Of a stretch of 64,000 bases of DNA, positions 31,557 through 40,289 are shown in pieces. Under the pieces are notes generated by a model, which saw nothing but the letters and a program-made list of their open reading frames with translations, did no database searches and was not told the origin of the DNA. The stretch lies in NCBI GenBank assembly GCA_002839355.1, contig PGXW01000015.1:28828-92827 (forward strand), in the 5' to 3' direction. The first letter of the stretch is position 1. Each line of letters starts with the position of its first letter. The position numbers were made by a program, and so were the translations under genes. The DNA is from Spirochaetae bacterium HGW-Spirochaetae-2. Its GTDB lineage: Bacteria; Spirochaetota; Spirochaetia; Sphaerochaetales; Sphaerochaetaceae.

Positions 31557-33314
31557 CTACAGTTGTCGGTGCACCATGTTCGAGCGAATATCGGTCATCA
31601 ACGAGGCGACCAGGTCCTTGGTATCCGCCACCAGAGAGGCGAGCGGGAAGGCCCGGGCATCTTCGGAGCTACCACGCAACTTCACTTCGACATTCCCTTC
31701 CTTCAACGAGCGGTTGCCCAAGGTAATGCGTACCGGAATGCCGATCAGGTCGGCGTCGGCGAACTTCACCCCGGCCGATTCCTTGCGGTCGTCGTACAGG
31801 ACTTCTATCCCGGCGGCTGTCAAATCGCTATAGATCTTCTCGGCAATCTCGGCATCTTTGACCAGCGATACCAGGTGGACCTGGTAGGGAGCGGCCGTAA
31901 TGGGGAGCTTGAGCCCTGCTTCGTCGTTGTACTGTTCGGCCAGGCAGGCCAGTAGCCTTCCCACTCCGATGCCGTACGAACCCATGATCACCGGCTTGCG
32001 GGTCCCGTCCTCATCCTGGTACATGCATCCCATCGACTCGGAGTAGCGCGTCCCCAACTGGAAGATGTTGCCCACTTCGATTCCCTTGCTCTGCTGAAGT
32101 GGCGTAGAACAGACGCTGCATGCATACCCCGCAGCCGCCGAGGCGATATCGGCAACTGTGCCGGTATAGTCGCGGCCGAAATTGGTGTTCAACAGGTGGT
32201 AATCGGTCTTGTTCGCACCAGCGACCAGGTTGGTGGATTTCGCGACCGAATCGTCGACGATCACAATCACCTCCTGTGCACACCCTATGGGACTGCCGAA
32301 TCCAGGCTCCATGCCCGCGGCCTTGATCTCATCGGTATGGGCCGGGCGCAACGCATTGGCTTTGGCTGCGTTCTGCAGCTTGTTCTCCTCGACTTCCATG
32401 TCCCCTCGGATCACGCCGACTATCAACTTCTGCATCTCTTCCCCGGTCGTGCTGTCGACAAAGGTTCCCATCATGAACAGGGCTTTCGCCGTGTTCCGTT
32501 GGTCGATGGAGAGGAAGTTGGCCAAATCCTCGATCGAGGCGCAATTGGGGGTGAGCTTCTCCTCGAGCGGGAGCATCTCGCCGGTTTTGTGTTCCTTCTT
32601 GAAGACGGCGACCTGTCGGTTCGCCGTATAGCCACAACTTGGACACGTTATGATCGTATCCTCGCCAATAGGCGAGAGGTACATGTATTCGTGCGCGACC
32701 TTGCCACCCATCATGCCCGAATCGGACCCGACCGCGATAGTCGGTAGGGCGCAACGGTCGAATATCCTGAAATAGGCACTGTAGTGGGCCTGGTACTGCT
32801 TTTCCAATCCTGCCTGGTCACGGTCGAAACTGTAGGAATCCTTCATGGTGAATTCACGTACGCGGATCAGTCCCGCACGGGGACGCGGATCGTCGCGCCA
32901 TTTCGTCTGCAGCTGGTAGACCAACTGGGGCAGGCGCTTGTAGGAGTCGATCTCGAAGCGGGCAATATCGGTGACACATTCCTCATGGGTCATGGCGAGG
33001 ACCATATCCCGACCGACGCGGTCCTGGAAACGACTCATTTCCTTGTCGATGCTGAAGTATCTGCCCGTCTCCTTCCAGATATCGGCAGGATTCACCACCG
33101 GCATCAACAGCTCCTGTCCTCCGATTCCATCCATTTCCTCGCGGATGATCGTCTCGATCTTCCGGACCGACCGCAATCCCAAGGGGAGCAGGGAGAAGAT
33201 TCCGGCACCCAGTTGCTGGATGAACCCGGCCCGTACCAAATACCCATATCCCATACTCTCCGCACCAGCGGGGACTTCGCGAAGCGTCCGGGAAAAGACA
33301 TGTGACATTCTCAT
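31557..33314 (-). CDS. proS: prolyl-tRNA synthetase
   Basis: 585 residues, bacterial-type ProRS with an editing insertion. LGAGIFSLLPLGLRS (motif 1 region), DDPRPRAGLIRVREFTMKDSYSF (motif 2), then ~170 residues of YbaK-like insertion (from TCPSCGYTANRQVAVF to the VAGANKTDYHLLN region), GSYGIGVGRLLACLAEQ (motif 3) and an anticodon-binding domain. Start at 33314 is supported by TAGGAG 7 nt upstream; the open frame further upstream overlaps the divergent aldolase gene. Confidence 0.95.
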   Translation of the reverse strand: MRMSHVFSRTLREVPAGAESMGYGYLVRAGFIQQLGAGIFSLLPLGLRSVRKIETIIREEMDGIGGQELLMPVVNPADIWKETGRYFSIDKEMSRFQDRVGRDMVLAMTHEECVTDIARFEIDSYKRLPQLVYQLQTKWRDDPRPRAGLIRVREFTMKDSYSFDRDQAGLEKQYQAHYSAYFRIFDRCALPTIAVGSDSGMMGGKVAHEYMYLSPIGEDTIITCPSCGYTANRQVAVFKKEHKTGEMLPLEEKLTPNCASIEDLANFLSIDQRNTAKALFMMGTFVDSTTGEEMQKLIVGVIRGDMEVEENKLQNAAKANALRPAHTDEIKAAGMEPGFGSPIGCAQEVIVIVDDSVAKSTNLVAGANKTDYHLLNTNFGRDYTGTVADIASAAAGYACSVCSTPLQQSKGIEVGNIFQLGTRYSESMGCMYQDEDGTRKPVIMGSYGIGVGRLLACLAEQYNDEAGLKLPITAAPYQVHLVSLVKDAEIAEKIYSDLTAAGIEVLYDDRKESAGVKFADADLIGIPVRITLGNRSLKEGNVEVKLRGSSEDARAFPLASLVADTKDLVASLMTDIRSNMVHRQL

Positions 33315-33435
33315 GCAGAAACTCCTAATCGACGGTGTTCCGTCAAGGCGCATTGTACCAGAATGCACTGGCCTGCTCAACGGTATGCTCTTCTCTTTCA
33401 CAGCGAAAACCGCTACAGTGCACAAGGAGGAACTC

Positions 33436-34092
33436 ATGGACATCGAACGGTTTGCCAGTGAAAGAATGCAGGTGGCGGCCCTTATGAGCCGGCTCTACAC
33501 CTGTCGCCTGACCACCACCAGCGGTGGGAATATCAGTCTTCGCCTCACCGGGGACCTCTTCTGCATCACCCCGTCGAAACTCGACAAGGCCAACCTGACC
33601 GGCGATCTGATTGCCATCGTGGACATGGATGGGAAGAACCTTACTCCCCACCTGTCGTTGAGCATCGAGAGTGAGATGCATCGGCAGGCGTTGCTCACCC
33701 GACCCGATATCTCGGCTGTCGTGCATGCACATCCCTGTTACGCTTCGGCCTTCACCGCCATGAAGCGGCCGATCAACACCAGGCTCCTGGCCGAGTCATG
33801 GTTCCTCATAGAAGAACCGGCCTTTGCTCCCTATGCCAGGATGGGTACCCCGGCGCTTGCAGATGCGGTCGCGAGCTGTCTCGCATCATCCAATGTGGTG
33901 CTTATGGAAAACCATGGGGTCCTGACTGTCGGCAACTCCCTCATAGAAGCCTTCGACCTGATCGAGGTATTGGAAAACAGTGCGAAGATGACGTTCATAA
34001 CCGAATCCTTGGCCGCGACACGCAACGGATGGGACACGAGTGCGCTCGATGCCGAACGTTGCGACGAGTTGATGCGCATGAAGCGCGGATGA
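33436..34092 (+). CDS. class II aldolase/adducin-family protein (L-fuculose-phosphate aldolase-like)
   Basis: 218 residues. TSGGNISLRL, the zinc motif VVHAHPCYA near residue 98, a Glu/Tyr segment EPAFAPYARMGT and MENHGVLTVG (third His) are those of AraD/FucA-type aldolases. AAGGAGG precedes the ATG. It could cleave a sugar phosphate or act as a decarboxylase; the substrate is not evident. The DUF6062-type gene follows after 4 nt, so they are cotranscribed. It is transcribed divergently from proS. Confidence 0.85.
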   Translation: MDIERFASERMQVAALMSRLYTCRLTTTSGGNISLRLTGDLFCITPSKLDKANLTGDLIAIVDMDGKNLTPHLSLSIESEMHRQALLTRPDISAVVHAHPCYASAFTAMKRPINTRLLAESWFLIEEPAFAPYARMGTPALADAVASCLASSNVVLMENHGVLTVGNSLIEAFDLIEVLENSAKMTFITESLAATRNGWDTSALDAERCDELMRMKRG

Positions 34093-34096
34093 TGCC

Positions 34097-34825
34097 ATGA
34101 AGTTGGAACTTGAGACGATTCCGGTATGGGATGGCGTGAAAAGCGACAAGGAATGCTTCTTGTGCTCCCTTATGAAGGAAGCCGAGGCCCACGCGGTCTC
34201 CTACTTTCTCGGTAGTTCGGTCATGCACCCCGAGACCCGCATTGCGGTGAACGACACCGGATTCTGTCCCAACCATTGGGCGTTGCTCGCCGCTGCCGGC
34301 AAACCGCAATCGGTTGCCCTGATCTCCCATACCTACCTCGAGCAGACACTTGGACAACTGGAGCCCAGGATCGAACGGATTGCAAAGGGGAAGGCGGGAA
34401 GAAAGACCACCTTGGCTGTCCAGGATATGGTCGCCACCATGCAAAAGCGCGAAGCCGGTTGCCTTGTCTGCGACAAGATGAAAGTGCGGTTGGACCGGTA
34501 TGCCACCACTATCGTCTATCTCTGGGGTGAGGATGTCGAATTCCGCCAAGCGCTCTCGGAAGGCAAGGGTGTTTGCCTGCACCATTTGGAAGCTCTTCTG
34601 ACTCGTGCTCCCTCGGTGTTGGATGCGAAACAGACCCAGGCGTTCTCGACTGAATTGACCACCTTGGTACACCACAACCTGAAGCGCCTGGAGCATGACC
34701 TCTGGTGGATGACCCAAAAGTACAAGGCTGAGCATGTCGATTCCCCATGGAATGGATGTGAGGATGCCCACAAGAGGCTGGTGAACAAGCTTATAGGAGA
34801 GGGACGGATCTTTTCCGACTCTTAA
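34097..34825 (+). CDS. cysteine-rich cytoplasmic protein, DUF6062-like
   Basis: 242 residues with paired Cys/His motifs: CFLCSL (~residue 20), GFCPNHW (~55), CLVCDKM (~122) and CLHHLE (~155). They suggest two zinc or Fe-S sites, or a structural metal fold. I recall this pattern as DUF6062, a widespread uncharacterised family in anaerobes. No signal or membrane segment. It is coupled to the aldolase gene. Its 3' end overlaps the convergent gene by 35 nt. Confidence 0.65.
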   Translation: MKLELETIPVWDGVKSDKECFLCSLMKEAEAHAVSYFLGSSVMHPETRIAVNDTGFCPNHWALLAAAGKPQSVALISHTYLEQTLGQLEPRIERIAKGKAGRKTTLAVQDMVATMQKREAGCLVCDKMKVRLDRYATTIVYLWGEDVEFRQALSEGKGVCLHHLEALLTRAPSVLDAKQTQAFSTELTTLVHHNLKRLEHDLWWMTQKYKAEHVDSPWNGCEDAHKRLVNKLIGEGRIFSDS

Positions 34826-35384
34826 TCCCTAGTTTGAGCTGGTGCACATCGGTCGAAACGTCGCTTATCTGCCGGCGCTTGAACAACTGGCAGTGCTTCT
34901 CCGACCGGAGGAAGTGGTAATAGTCGATAGTGGTCTCATCGGCCCGATAGATGAGCATGTACTCTTTCAAGGGCAAAAAGGCGATGGCCAAGGTAAGTTC
35001 ACACCCCGCCTTGGTCTTCAAGTCATGCAAACCCAGCAGCTCCTGCTCGGTGAGATATCCGTCGCGGCACACGACCGCCATGAGTCGTTTCGGATCCCGT
35101 TCCTGCCGGTCATGGACCAGTATGTCGGGAACCAACCCTTGCGACTCGTCCATGATCGGAGCGCACAGGTCGACCAGAAAATTGTCCCGTTGGGACGGAG
35201 GAAGCGCTCCGAAAAGGCCATGCTCCAAGTGCTGGGCGAGCCGATGGCTTATGGCCATGCGATTCTTGCGCCAATGGAACAACGCCGCATCCTGATCCAC
35301 CAGATGGGACAGCGCCAAAATGTAGGTCTCAAAGAGGCGGATCATTCCATAGCGTTCGTGTTCTTGGCCCATCATGCTCCCCAT
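34791..35384 (-). CDS. hypothetical protein, possibly nuclease-fold
   Basis: 197 residues, not recognised. SQGLVPDILVHDRQERDPKRLMAVVCRDGYLTEQELLGL (about residues 80-118) has the outline of a PD-(D/E)xK restriction-like core, but the Lys is replaced by Arg. The C-terminus is basic (KSRKRSVPLL). TATGAT lies just upstream of the first ATG, so the true start may be the ATG at 35375 or 35372. It shares 35 nt with the convergent DUF6062-like gene. Confidence 0.55.
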   Translation of the reverse strand: MGSMMGQEHERYGMIRLFETYILALSHLVDQDAALFHWRKNRMAISHRLAQHLEHGLFGALPPSQRDNFLVDLCAPIMDESQGLVPDILVHDRQERDPKRLMAVVCRDGYLTEQELLGLHDLKTKAGCELTLAIAFLPLKEYMLIYRADETTIDYYHFLRSEKHCQLFKRRQISDVSTDVHQLKLGIKSRKRSVPLL

Positions 35385-35420
35385 TGTATCATACCAAGGC
35401 GTTGTTGCAACAATTAGCGG

Positions 35421-35816
35421 TTACTCGAATGCGATCTCCCAATCCATTTTCGCGACTTTGCTGATCGTCTGGAAAACAGAGCAGTAACGGGTGGATATCT
35501 CGAATGCTTTGGTGAACTTATCCTGGTCGGGAGCACCTTTTGCCGATACTTTGATGCTGCAGGTCTCCAACGTGGCGATCTTGTCGTCGCGCTTGATTCC
35601 GGTGATGTTCATGTCCATACCGGCGTATGCAAGCTGCATCTTCTCAGCAATCGATTCGAACGTACTGAACAGGCAGTAGGAAAGTCCGCCCAGAAGCAAT
35701 TCGTACGGAGCGAAGGATTCGGCTTCGCGTCCCAATGCCACCATGGCCCCGGAGTCGGTAACCAAACGACCTTCGTGTTGTGTGAATTGTGAGACAATGT
35801 GCGTCTTGGCGCCCAT
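35421..35816 (-). CDS. OsmC/Ohr-family protein
   Basis: 131 residues. The family's two redox Cys are seen in GLSYCLFSTFESIAEK (~residue 48) and TLETCSIKVSAKG (~88). OsmC-type proteins reduce organic hydroperoxides, although the more distant YhfA subgroup is less well defined. AAGGAGGAG lies 5 nt before the ATG. Ends 36 nt after the start of a neighbouring hypothetical gene on the same strand. Confidence 0.82.
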   Translation of the reverse strand: MGAKTHIVSQFTQHEGRLVTDSGAMVALGREAESFAPYELLLGGLSYCLFSTFESIAEKMQLAYAGMDMNITGIKRDDKIATLETCSIKVSAKGAPDQDKFTKAFEISTRYCSVFQTISKVAKMDWEIAFE

Positions 35817-35859
35817 ATGCTCCTCCTTTCCGTGTTTCTGATAGTGCTAAGGTACACAA

Positions 35860-37155
35860 TTAACGCAACGGCGTAAAGGCTCGACGGGTATGGGTGGCCG
35901 CGACCATGGAAGTCCCCGCCAATGCTCCGGTCGACCATGCCGCCTGGAGATTGTATCCGCCCGTATCACCATCGATATCGAGCACCTCGCCGGCGAAGAA
36001 CAACCCCTCCACAAAACGGGACTGCATGGTCTTCGAATCGACTTGGGAAAGGTCGACACCACCTGCGGTCACAATCGCTTGGCCGAAGGCACCCTCCAAT
36101 GAAATCTCGAACGGATGCGCCGCCAACAGGGACGCGAGGGGAGCGATCGTCTTGCGTCCGACCTCTGCAGCTTTCCGTGTGCCATCGACAGTAGCCTCTT
36201 GCATGAGATAGGCAATCAATTTGCTGGGCAATCCAAGTTTATGTACTACTGTTGACAGCTGGGCAGACCCCTGTTTCGAACAGGCCTCCAGAATAAGGTT
36301 CTCCATCTCTTGTCGGGTCGAAGCCCTTTTGCTACCGGCTCGGGGAAGCCAGCAGACGTCGATGCGGTCCCCTGTCGCGAAATCACGGCTATTGTTCAGG
36401 ACCACCGGCCCAGAAAGTCCGTTGTGGGTAATCAGCAGCGGTCCTGTCGCATGCACGTGTTTTCCCCACTTGTTGGTGTACACGAGGGTCACCGGATCTA
36501 CAGAGATTCCACTGCACGTGCCGATCGAGCTGGAGGGGGTGGTCACCGCACTGAGGGCGGGATGCACCGGTACGATCATGTGTCCCAATTGCTGGGCAAG
36601 CCGGTATCCGTCGCCGGTGGAACCGGTCTTGGGGAATGATTTCCCTCCCGTACAGATCGCAACCGCATCGGCACGGATTGGAACTTCGTGTTCGGACTCG
36701 AGAAGGAAGGTCGAGTTCTCCCGTGAAATTCCGGTTATCCGTCGTTCGTTGGAAAATACGACTCCCAAACGTGTGCAGGCCTGGACCAACACCTGCACCA
36801 CCTCCGTTGCCTTGAGGGAGGCGGGAAAGACCTTGTCGTCGTCACGGATTACCAACGGCAGTCCCAATTCCTCGAAGAATTCCATGGTACGTTTCGGCGG
36901 GAAGGAGTGGATGGCATGGGAAAGGAACCGGCCGTTCGTTCCATAGTGTGCCAGCATGTGTTCGACCGAATCGTCTCGGGTCAGGTTGCATTGTCCGCCG
37001 CCTGTGACGAGGATCTTCCTTCCGCAGGATCGGTTGCGTTCATATACGGTCACGGTTCCTGCCAGTCCGGTTTCCCGCAAGGCAAGGGTGGTAAACAAAG
37101 CGGCGAAGAGCCCGGAAGGCCCTCCGCCGATAATTGCATACGACAATCCGTTCAC
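35860..37155 (-). CDS. HI0933-family NAD(P)/FAD-dependent flavoprotein (YhiN-like)
   Basis: 431 residues. FAD-binding GGGPSGLFAALF at the N-terminus, GRKILVTGGGQCNLT near residue 46 (family hallmark), AVAICTGGKSFPKTGSTGDGY near 165 and the C-terminal FFAGEVLDIDGDTGGYNLQAAW. It overlaps the aspS stop by 4 nt (ATGA), so translation is coupled. The biochemical role of the family is unsettled. Confidence 0.9.
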   Translation of the reverse strand: MNGLSYAIIGGGPSGLFAALFTTLALRETGLAGTVTVYERNRSCGRKILVTGGGQCNLTRDDSVEHMLAHYGTNGRFLSHAIHSFPPKRTMEFFEELGLPLVIRDDDKVFPASLKATEVVQVLVQACTRLGVVFSNERRITGISRENSTFLLESEHEVPIRADAVAICTGGKSFPKTGSTGDGYRLAQQLGHMIVPVHPALSAVTTPSSSIGTCSGISVDPVTLVYTNKWGKHVHATGPLLITHNGLSGPVVLNNSRDFATGDRIDVCWLPRAGSKRASTRQEMENLILEACSKQGSAQLSTVVHKLGLPSKLIAYLMQEATVDGTRKAAEVGRKTIAPLASLLAAHPFEISLEGAFGQAIVTAGGVDLSQVDSKTMQSRFVEGLFFAGEVLDIDGDTGGYNLQAAWSTGALAGTSMVAATHTRRAFTPLR

Positions 37156-38939
37156 GCGTTCTTATCCGGTTGCTTGATGATCAGGTGCAGGTCGTCAAGC
37201 TGGTTCTGGTCCACATAGGATGGGGAATCGTCCATGGGGGAAATCGCCGCCGTATTCTTTGGGAATGCGATAACTTCCTTGATCGAAGTCTGTCCAGCCA
37301 TGATCATGACCATACGGTCTATGCCCGGGGCAATGCCTCCGTGCGGTGGTGGTCCATAGCGGAATGCATTGAGCAGGAATCCGAACCGTTCCTCGGCCTC
37401 GGCATCGGGAATATTGCAGATGCGGAAGATCCGTTTCTGCAACTCGACGTCGTGGATTCTGATCGAACCCGAGGCGACTTCGTAGCCGTTGAGGACCAGA
37501 TCGTACAAGTCGCCCTTGACGCTACCCGGATCGTCCTCAAGGGTGTCGAGATACTGTGCCTGGGGCATGCTGAACATATGGTGCGCGGCTTCCCAGTGGC
37601 CACGGTCCTCGTTGAACTCGAACAGGGGGAAGTCGATGATCCAACTGAAGGCGAATGCCTTGGGATCGATCAAAGCCAAATCCTTCGCCAGCTTGATGCG
37701 GACGGCTCCGAGTGAATTGCAGGTTTTTTTCCATTGGTCGGCCACAAAGAGGATCATGTCGCCCTCTTTCGCACCCATGCGTTCTACCAGGGAGGCTTCG
37801 AGTCCACCGAAGAACTTCGATACGCCACCTTCCAACGCACCGGCGGCTCCAACCTTGATCCATGCCAACCCTTTTGCTCCATAGATTTTCGCGGCATCTT
37901 CCAATTCGGATATGTATTTGCGCGAGAAGGCCACGGAAGTCGAGGCGGGGGCCTTCACGGCCTTGACGCATCCACCGGTTTCCAAGACAGACTTGAATGT
38001 GGCGAAAGAACTCTCCCGCGCAAGATCGTCGACATCCACCAACGGCAGGTCGTATCGCAAGTCGGGTTTGTCGACACCATAAGTGTTCATGGCGTCATGC
38101 CAACTGAGGCGGGTGAAGTGCTCGGGAAGCTGCACGTCCATGGTCTTCTTGAACACATGGCCGAAGAGTTGTTCCATGACCAGCAGGACATCGTCGCGTT
38201 TTACAAAACTCATCTCCATGTCGAGTTGGGTGAACTCGAGCTGGCGGTCTCCGCGGGCGTCCTCGTCACGATAACAGCGGGCAATCTGGAAATACTTGTC
38301 GAAACCGCTGACCATGAGGATCTGCTTGAGCAACTGCGGACTTTGGGGAAGGGCATAAAACTTTCCCGGATATATGCGGGAGGGAACAAGGAAGTCGCGG
38401 GCACCTTCGGGAGTGGATCGGATCAACGTCGGCGTCTCGATTTCATAGAAGTCCCGTTCGGACAGGAACTCCCTGATCGCGCGGACGAAATCGTGGCGCA
38501 ACTTGATCCTCTTCTGCATATTGGTGCTACGGAGATCCAGGTACCGGTACCGGAGTCGGGTCTCTTCCTTGGCGTCCGAATCCTCATCGATCAAGAACGG
38601 GACAGGCTCGCAGGCACTCAGGATCTGCATGCCTACAACCTCGACCTCGATTTCGCCTGTAGGCATGTCCGGATTGACCATGGAGTCGGGCCGTGCATGT
38701 ACGATACCCTCGACAGCTATGCAATATTCCATGTGCAGCTGGTCGGCTACGTCCACCACGTCCTTGGGCGCGTTCTCACCTACCACCACCTGGGTTATCC
38801 CGTAGCGGTCGCGAAGATTGATGAAATGGATTCCCCCGTGGTTCCTGTCCCGGTGGACCCATCCGTTGAGGACAACGGGTTTTCCGTCGTCCGATTTTCG
38901 TAACTGTCCGCATGTCACGGTTCTCTGCTTGTATTCCAT
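37152..38939 (-). CDS. aspS: aspartyl-tRNA synthetase
   Basis: 595 residues, the bacterial form with the GAD insertion. An N-terminal OB-fold (VVLNGWVHRDRNHGGIHFINLRD), motif 2 (IARCYRDEDARGDRQLEFTQLDMEMSF) and motif 3 (GGIAPGIDRMVMIMAG). Whether it is discriminating or also charges tRNA-Asn cannot be told. No ribosome site is present; TATATT ends 6 nt before the ATG, implying a leaderless mRNA. The flavoprotein gene is coupled downstream. Confidence 0.96.
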   Translation of the reverse strand: MEYKQRTVTCGQLRKSDDGKPVVLNGWVHRDRNHGGIHFINLRDRYGITQVVVGENAPKDVVDVADQLHMEYCIAVEGIVHARPDSMVNPDMPTGEIEVEVVGMQILSACEPVPFLIDEDSDAKEETRLRYRYLDLRSTNMQKRIKLRHDFVRAIREFLSERDFYEIETPTLIRSTPEGARDFLVPSRIYPGKFYALPQSPQLLKQILMVSGFDKYFQIARCYRDEDARGDRQLEFTQLDMEMSFVKRDDVLLVMEQLFGHVFKKTMDVQLPEHFTRLSWHDAMNTYGVDKPDLRYDLPLVDVDDLARESSFATFKSVLETGGCVKAVKAPASTSVAFSRKYISELEDAAKIYGAKGLAWIKVGAAGALEGGVSKFFGGLEASLVERMGAKEGDMILFVADQWKKTCNSLGAVRIKLAKDLALIDPKAFAFSWIIDFPLFEFNEDRGHWEAAHHMFSMPQAQYLDTLEDDPGSVKGDLYDLVLNGYEVASGSIRIHDVELQKRIFRICNIPDAEAEERFGFLLNAFRYGPPPHGGIAPGIDRMVMIMAGQTSIKEVIAFPKNTAAISPMDDSPSYVDQNQLDDLHLIIKQPDKNA

Positions 38940-38945
38940 GGGCGC

Positions 38946-38974
38946 AATATAGCATTTCGTGGCACCTGTTTCAA
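38946..38974 (-). promoter_or_regulatory. promoter of aspS (leaderless)
   Basis: Minus strand TTGAAA, 17 nt, TATATT, 6 nt to the ATG. Confidence 0.78.
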
Positions 38975-39017
38975 TTGGATAGGTTGGTGTTCCGTACGGT
39001 CGAACACGTGCAATCGA

Positions 39018-40289
39018 TTACCGGTCGTCCTGCCGGTCGAGGATCCGATTCTCGTTCGCGACCGCCAGCATCAGCTTGATCCTATTCTCCTGGTTGACGC
39101 GCGTGGCGCCCGGATCGTAGTCGATCGGAACGATATTCACATCGTCGTCGAGCTCCTTGAGCCGCCGAATCATCCCCTTGCCGACGATATGGTTGGGCAG
39201 ACAGCCGAACGGTTGTACGCAAATGATATTCCGGTACCCCATTTCCGCCAGATCACGCATCTCGGCGGTCAGGAGCCAACCCTCGCCCATCTTGCAACCG
39301 AGGCTGATCACCTCCTTGGCCGATTCTATTGTCCGGTGGAACGCAACCGGTGGAGTGAACCGTCCTGAACGCGCCACTGCATCGATCATGAGGGTCTCCA
39401 ATCTGATCATATGCCGTTTGAGATACCCCATGATCGCATAGCGGATGCGGCTGCCTCCATACAGGTCGATATCCTCCAGCTGATTCTGCAAGCCGTACAA
39501 CAGGAATCCCAATAGGCCGGGGACCATAACTTCGCATGATTGCGAGGCGAGGAAATCCTCGAGGTGGTTGTTTCCCAACGGGGCATACTTCATATAGATT
39601 TCGCCAACAATGCCCACCTTCACCACGGGGCGGTTGTAATCGGTCTCGATCGCCGAGAATTCGGCGACCATCCGACGCAGGTCCTTGGCCATTTCCCGTT
39701 GTGTGTATCCGGAGCCACGGCGATATTGTTCGGAAAGCTGTCGGACCCAGCTGTCGACCAGTTCTTGCGTCTTTCCATGGTGGACTTCGTAGGGGCTGAC
39801 CTGGTTCTTCAACAGCATGAGGGTATCGCCGCACACGAGGGCTGCTATTCCCTTGCGCAGCATTTTGTAGGTGATGCGGAACCCGCTGTTGCGGTGCATT
39901 CCCTTCAAGTTGAGCGAGACGATGGGAATGTTGGAGTACCCCGCCTTGTCCAGCGCCTTGCGCAGCAGGTGGATATAGTTGCTGGCCCGGCAACCGCCCC
40001 CGGTTTGGGTGATTGCCAGCGCGGTGCGCTCCAGGTCGTAGATGCCGCTGTCCAGGGCATCGAGCATCTGTCCGATCACCAGGAGTGCGGGATAGCAGGT
40101 GTCGTTGTGGACATATTTGAGTCCTTTCCTGACCACCTGGGGTCCTTCGTTCTCAAGCAGCTTGACCGTGTAGCCTTCATCCTTGAGGACCTCGACGAGG
40201 ATCCTGAATTGGATCTTCGCCATGGAAGGTGCCAATATGGTATGGGTTTCCCGCATTTCACGGGTGAACACCGGTTCAATGATGTGCAT
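39018..40289 (-). CDS. 2-hydroxyglutaryl-CoA dehydratase D-component-like protein (split partner)
   Basis: 423 residues, related to HgdB/FldC-type subunits as found at the C-terminus of large activase-related proteins. YVHNDTCYPALLVIGQMLDAL and QTGGGCRASNYIHLLRKAL supply conserved Cys. GEIYMKYAPLGNNHLEDFL and VQPFGCLPNHIVGKG follow. GGAGAAG precedes the ATG. It starts 14 nt inside the upstream activase gene. In many bacteria these two parts are one ~1,400-residue protein; here they are separate, coupled genes. The substrate is unknown. Confidence 0.82.
   Translation of the reverse strand: MHIIEPVFTREMRETHTILAPSMAKIQFRILVEVLKDEGYTVKLLENEGPQVVRKGLKYVHNDTCYPALLVIGQMLDALDSGIYDLERTALAITQTGGGCRASNYIHLLRKALDKAGYSNIPIVSLNLKGMHRNSGFRITYKMLRKGIAALVCGDTLMLLKNQVSPYEVHHGKTQELVDSWVRQLSEQYRRGSGYTQREMAKDLRRMVAEFSAIETDYNRPVVKVGIVGEIYMKYAPLGNNHLEDFLASQSCEVMVPGLLGFLLYGLQNQLEDIDLYGGSRIRYAIMGYLKRHMIRLETLMIDAVARSGRFTPPVAFHRTIESAKEVISLGCKMGEGWLLTAEMRDLAEMGYRNIICVQPFGCLPNHIVGKGMIRRLKELDDDVNIVPIDYDPGATRVNQENRIKLMLAVANENRILDRQDDR

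Noticed and set aside
32971..33435. 155 extra in-frame codons before the aldolase-like gene
   Set aside because: They lie antisense to proS, and a perfect AAGGAGG stands before the ATG at 33436.
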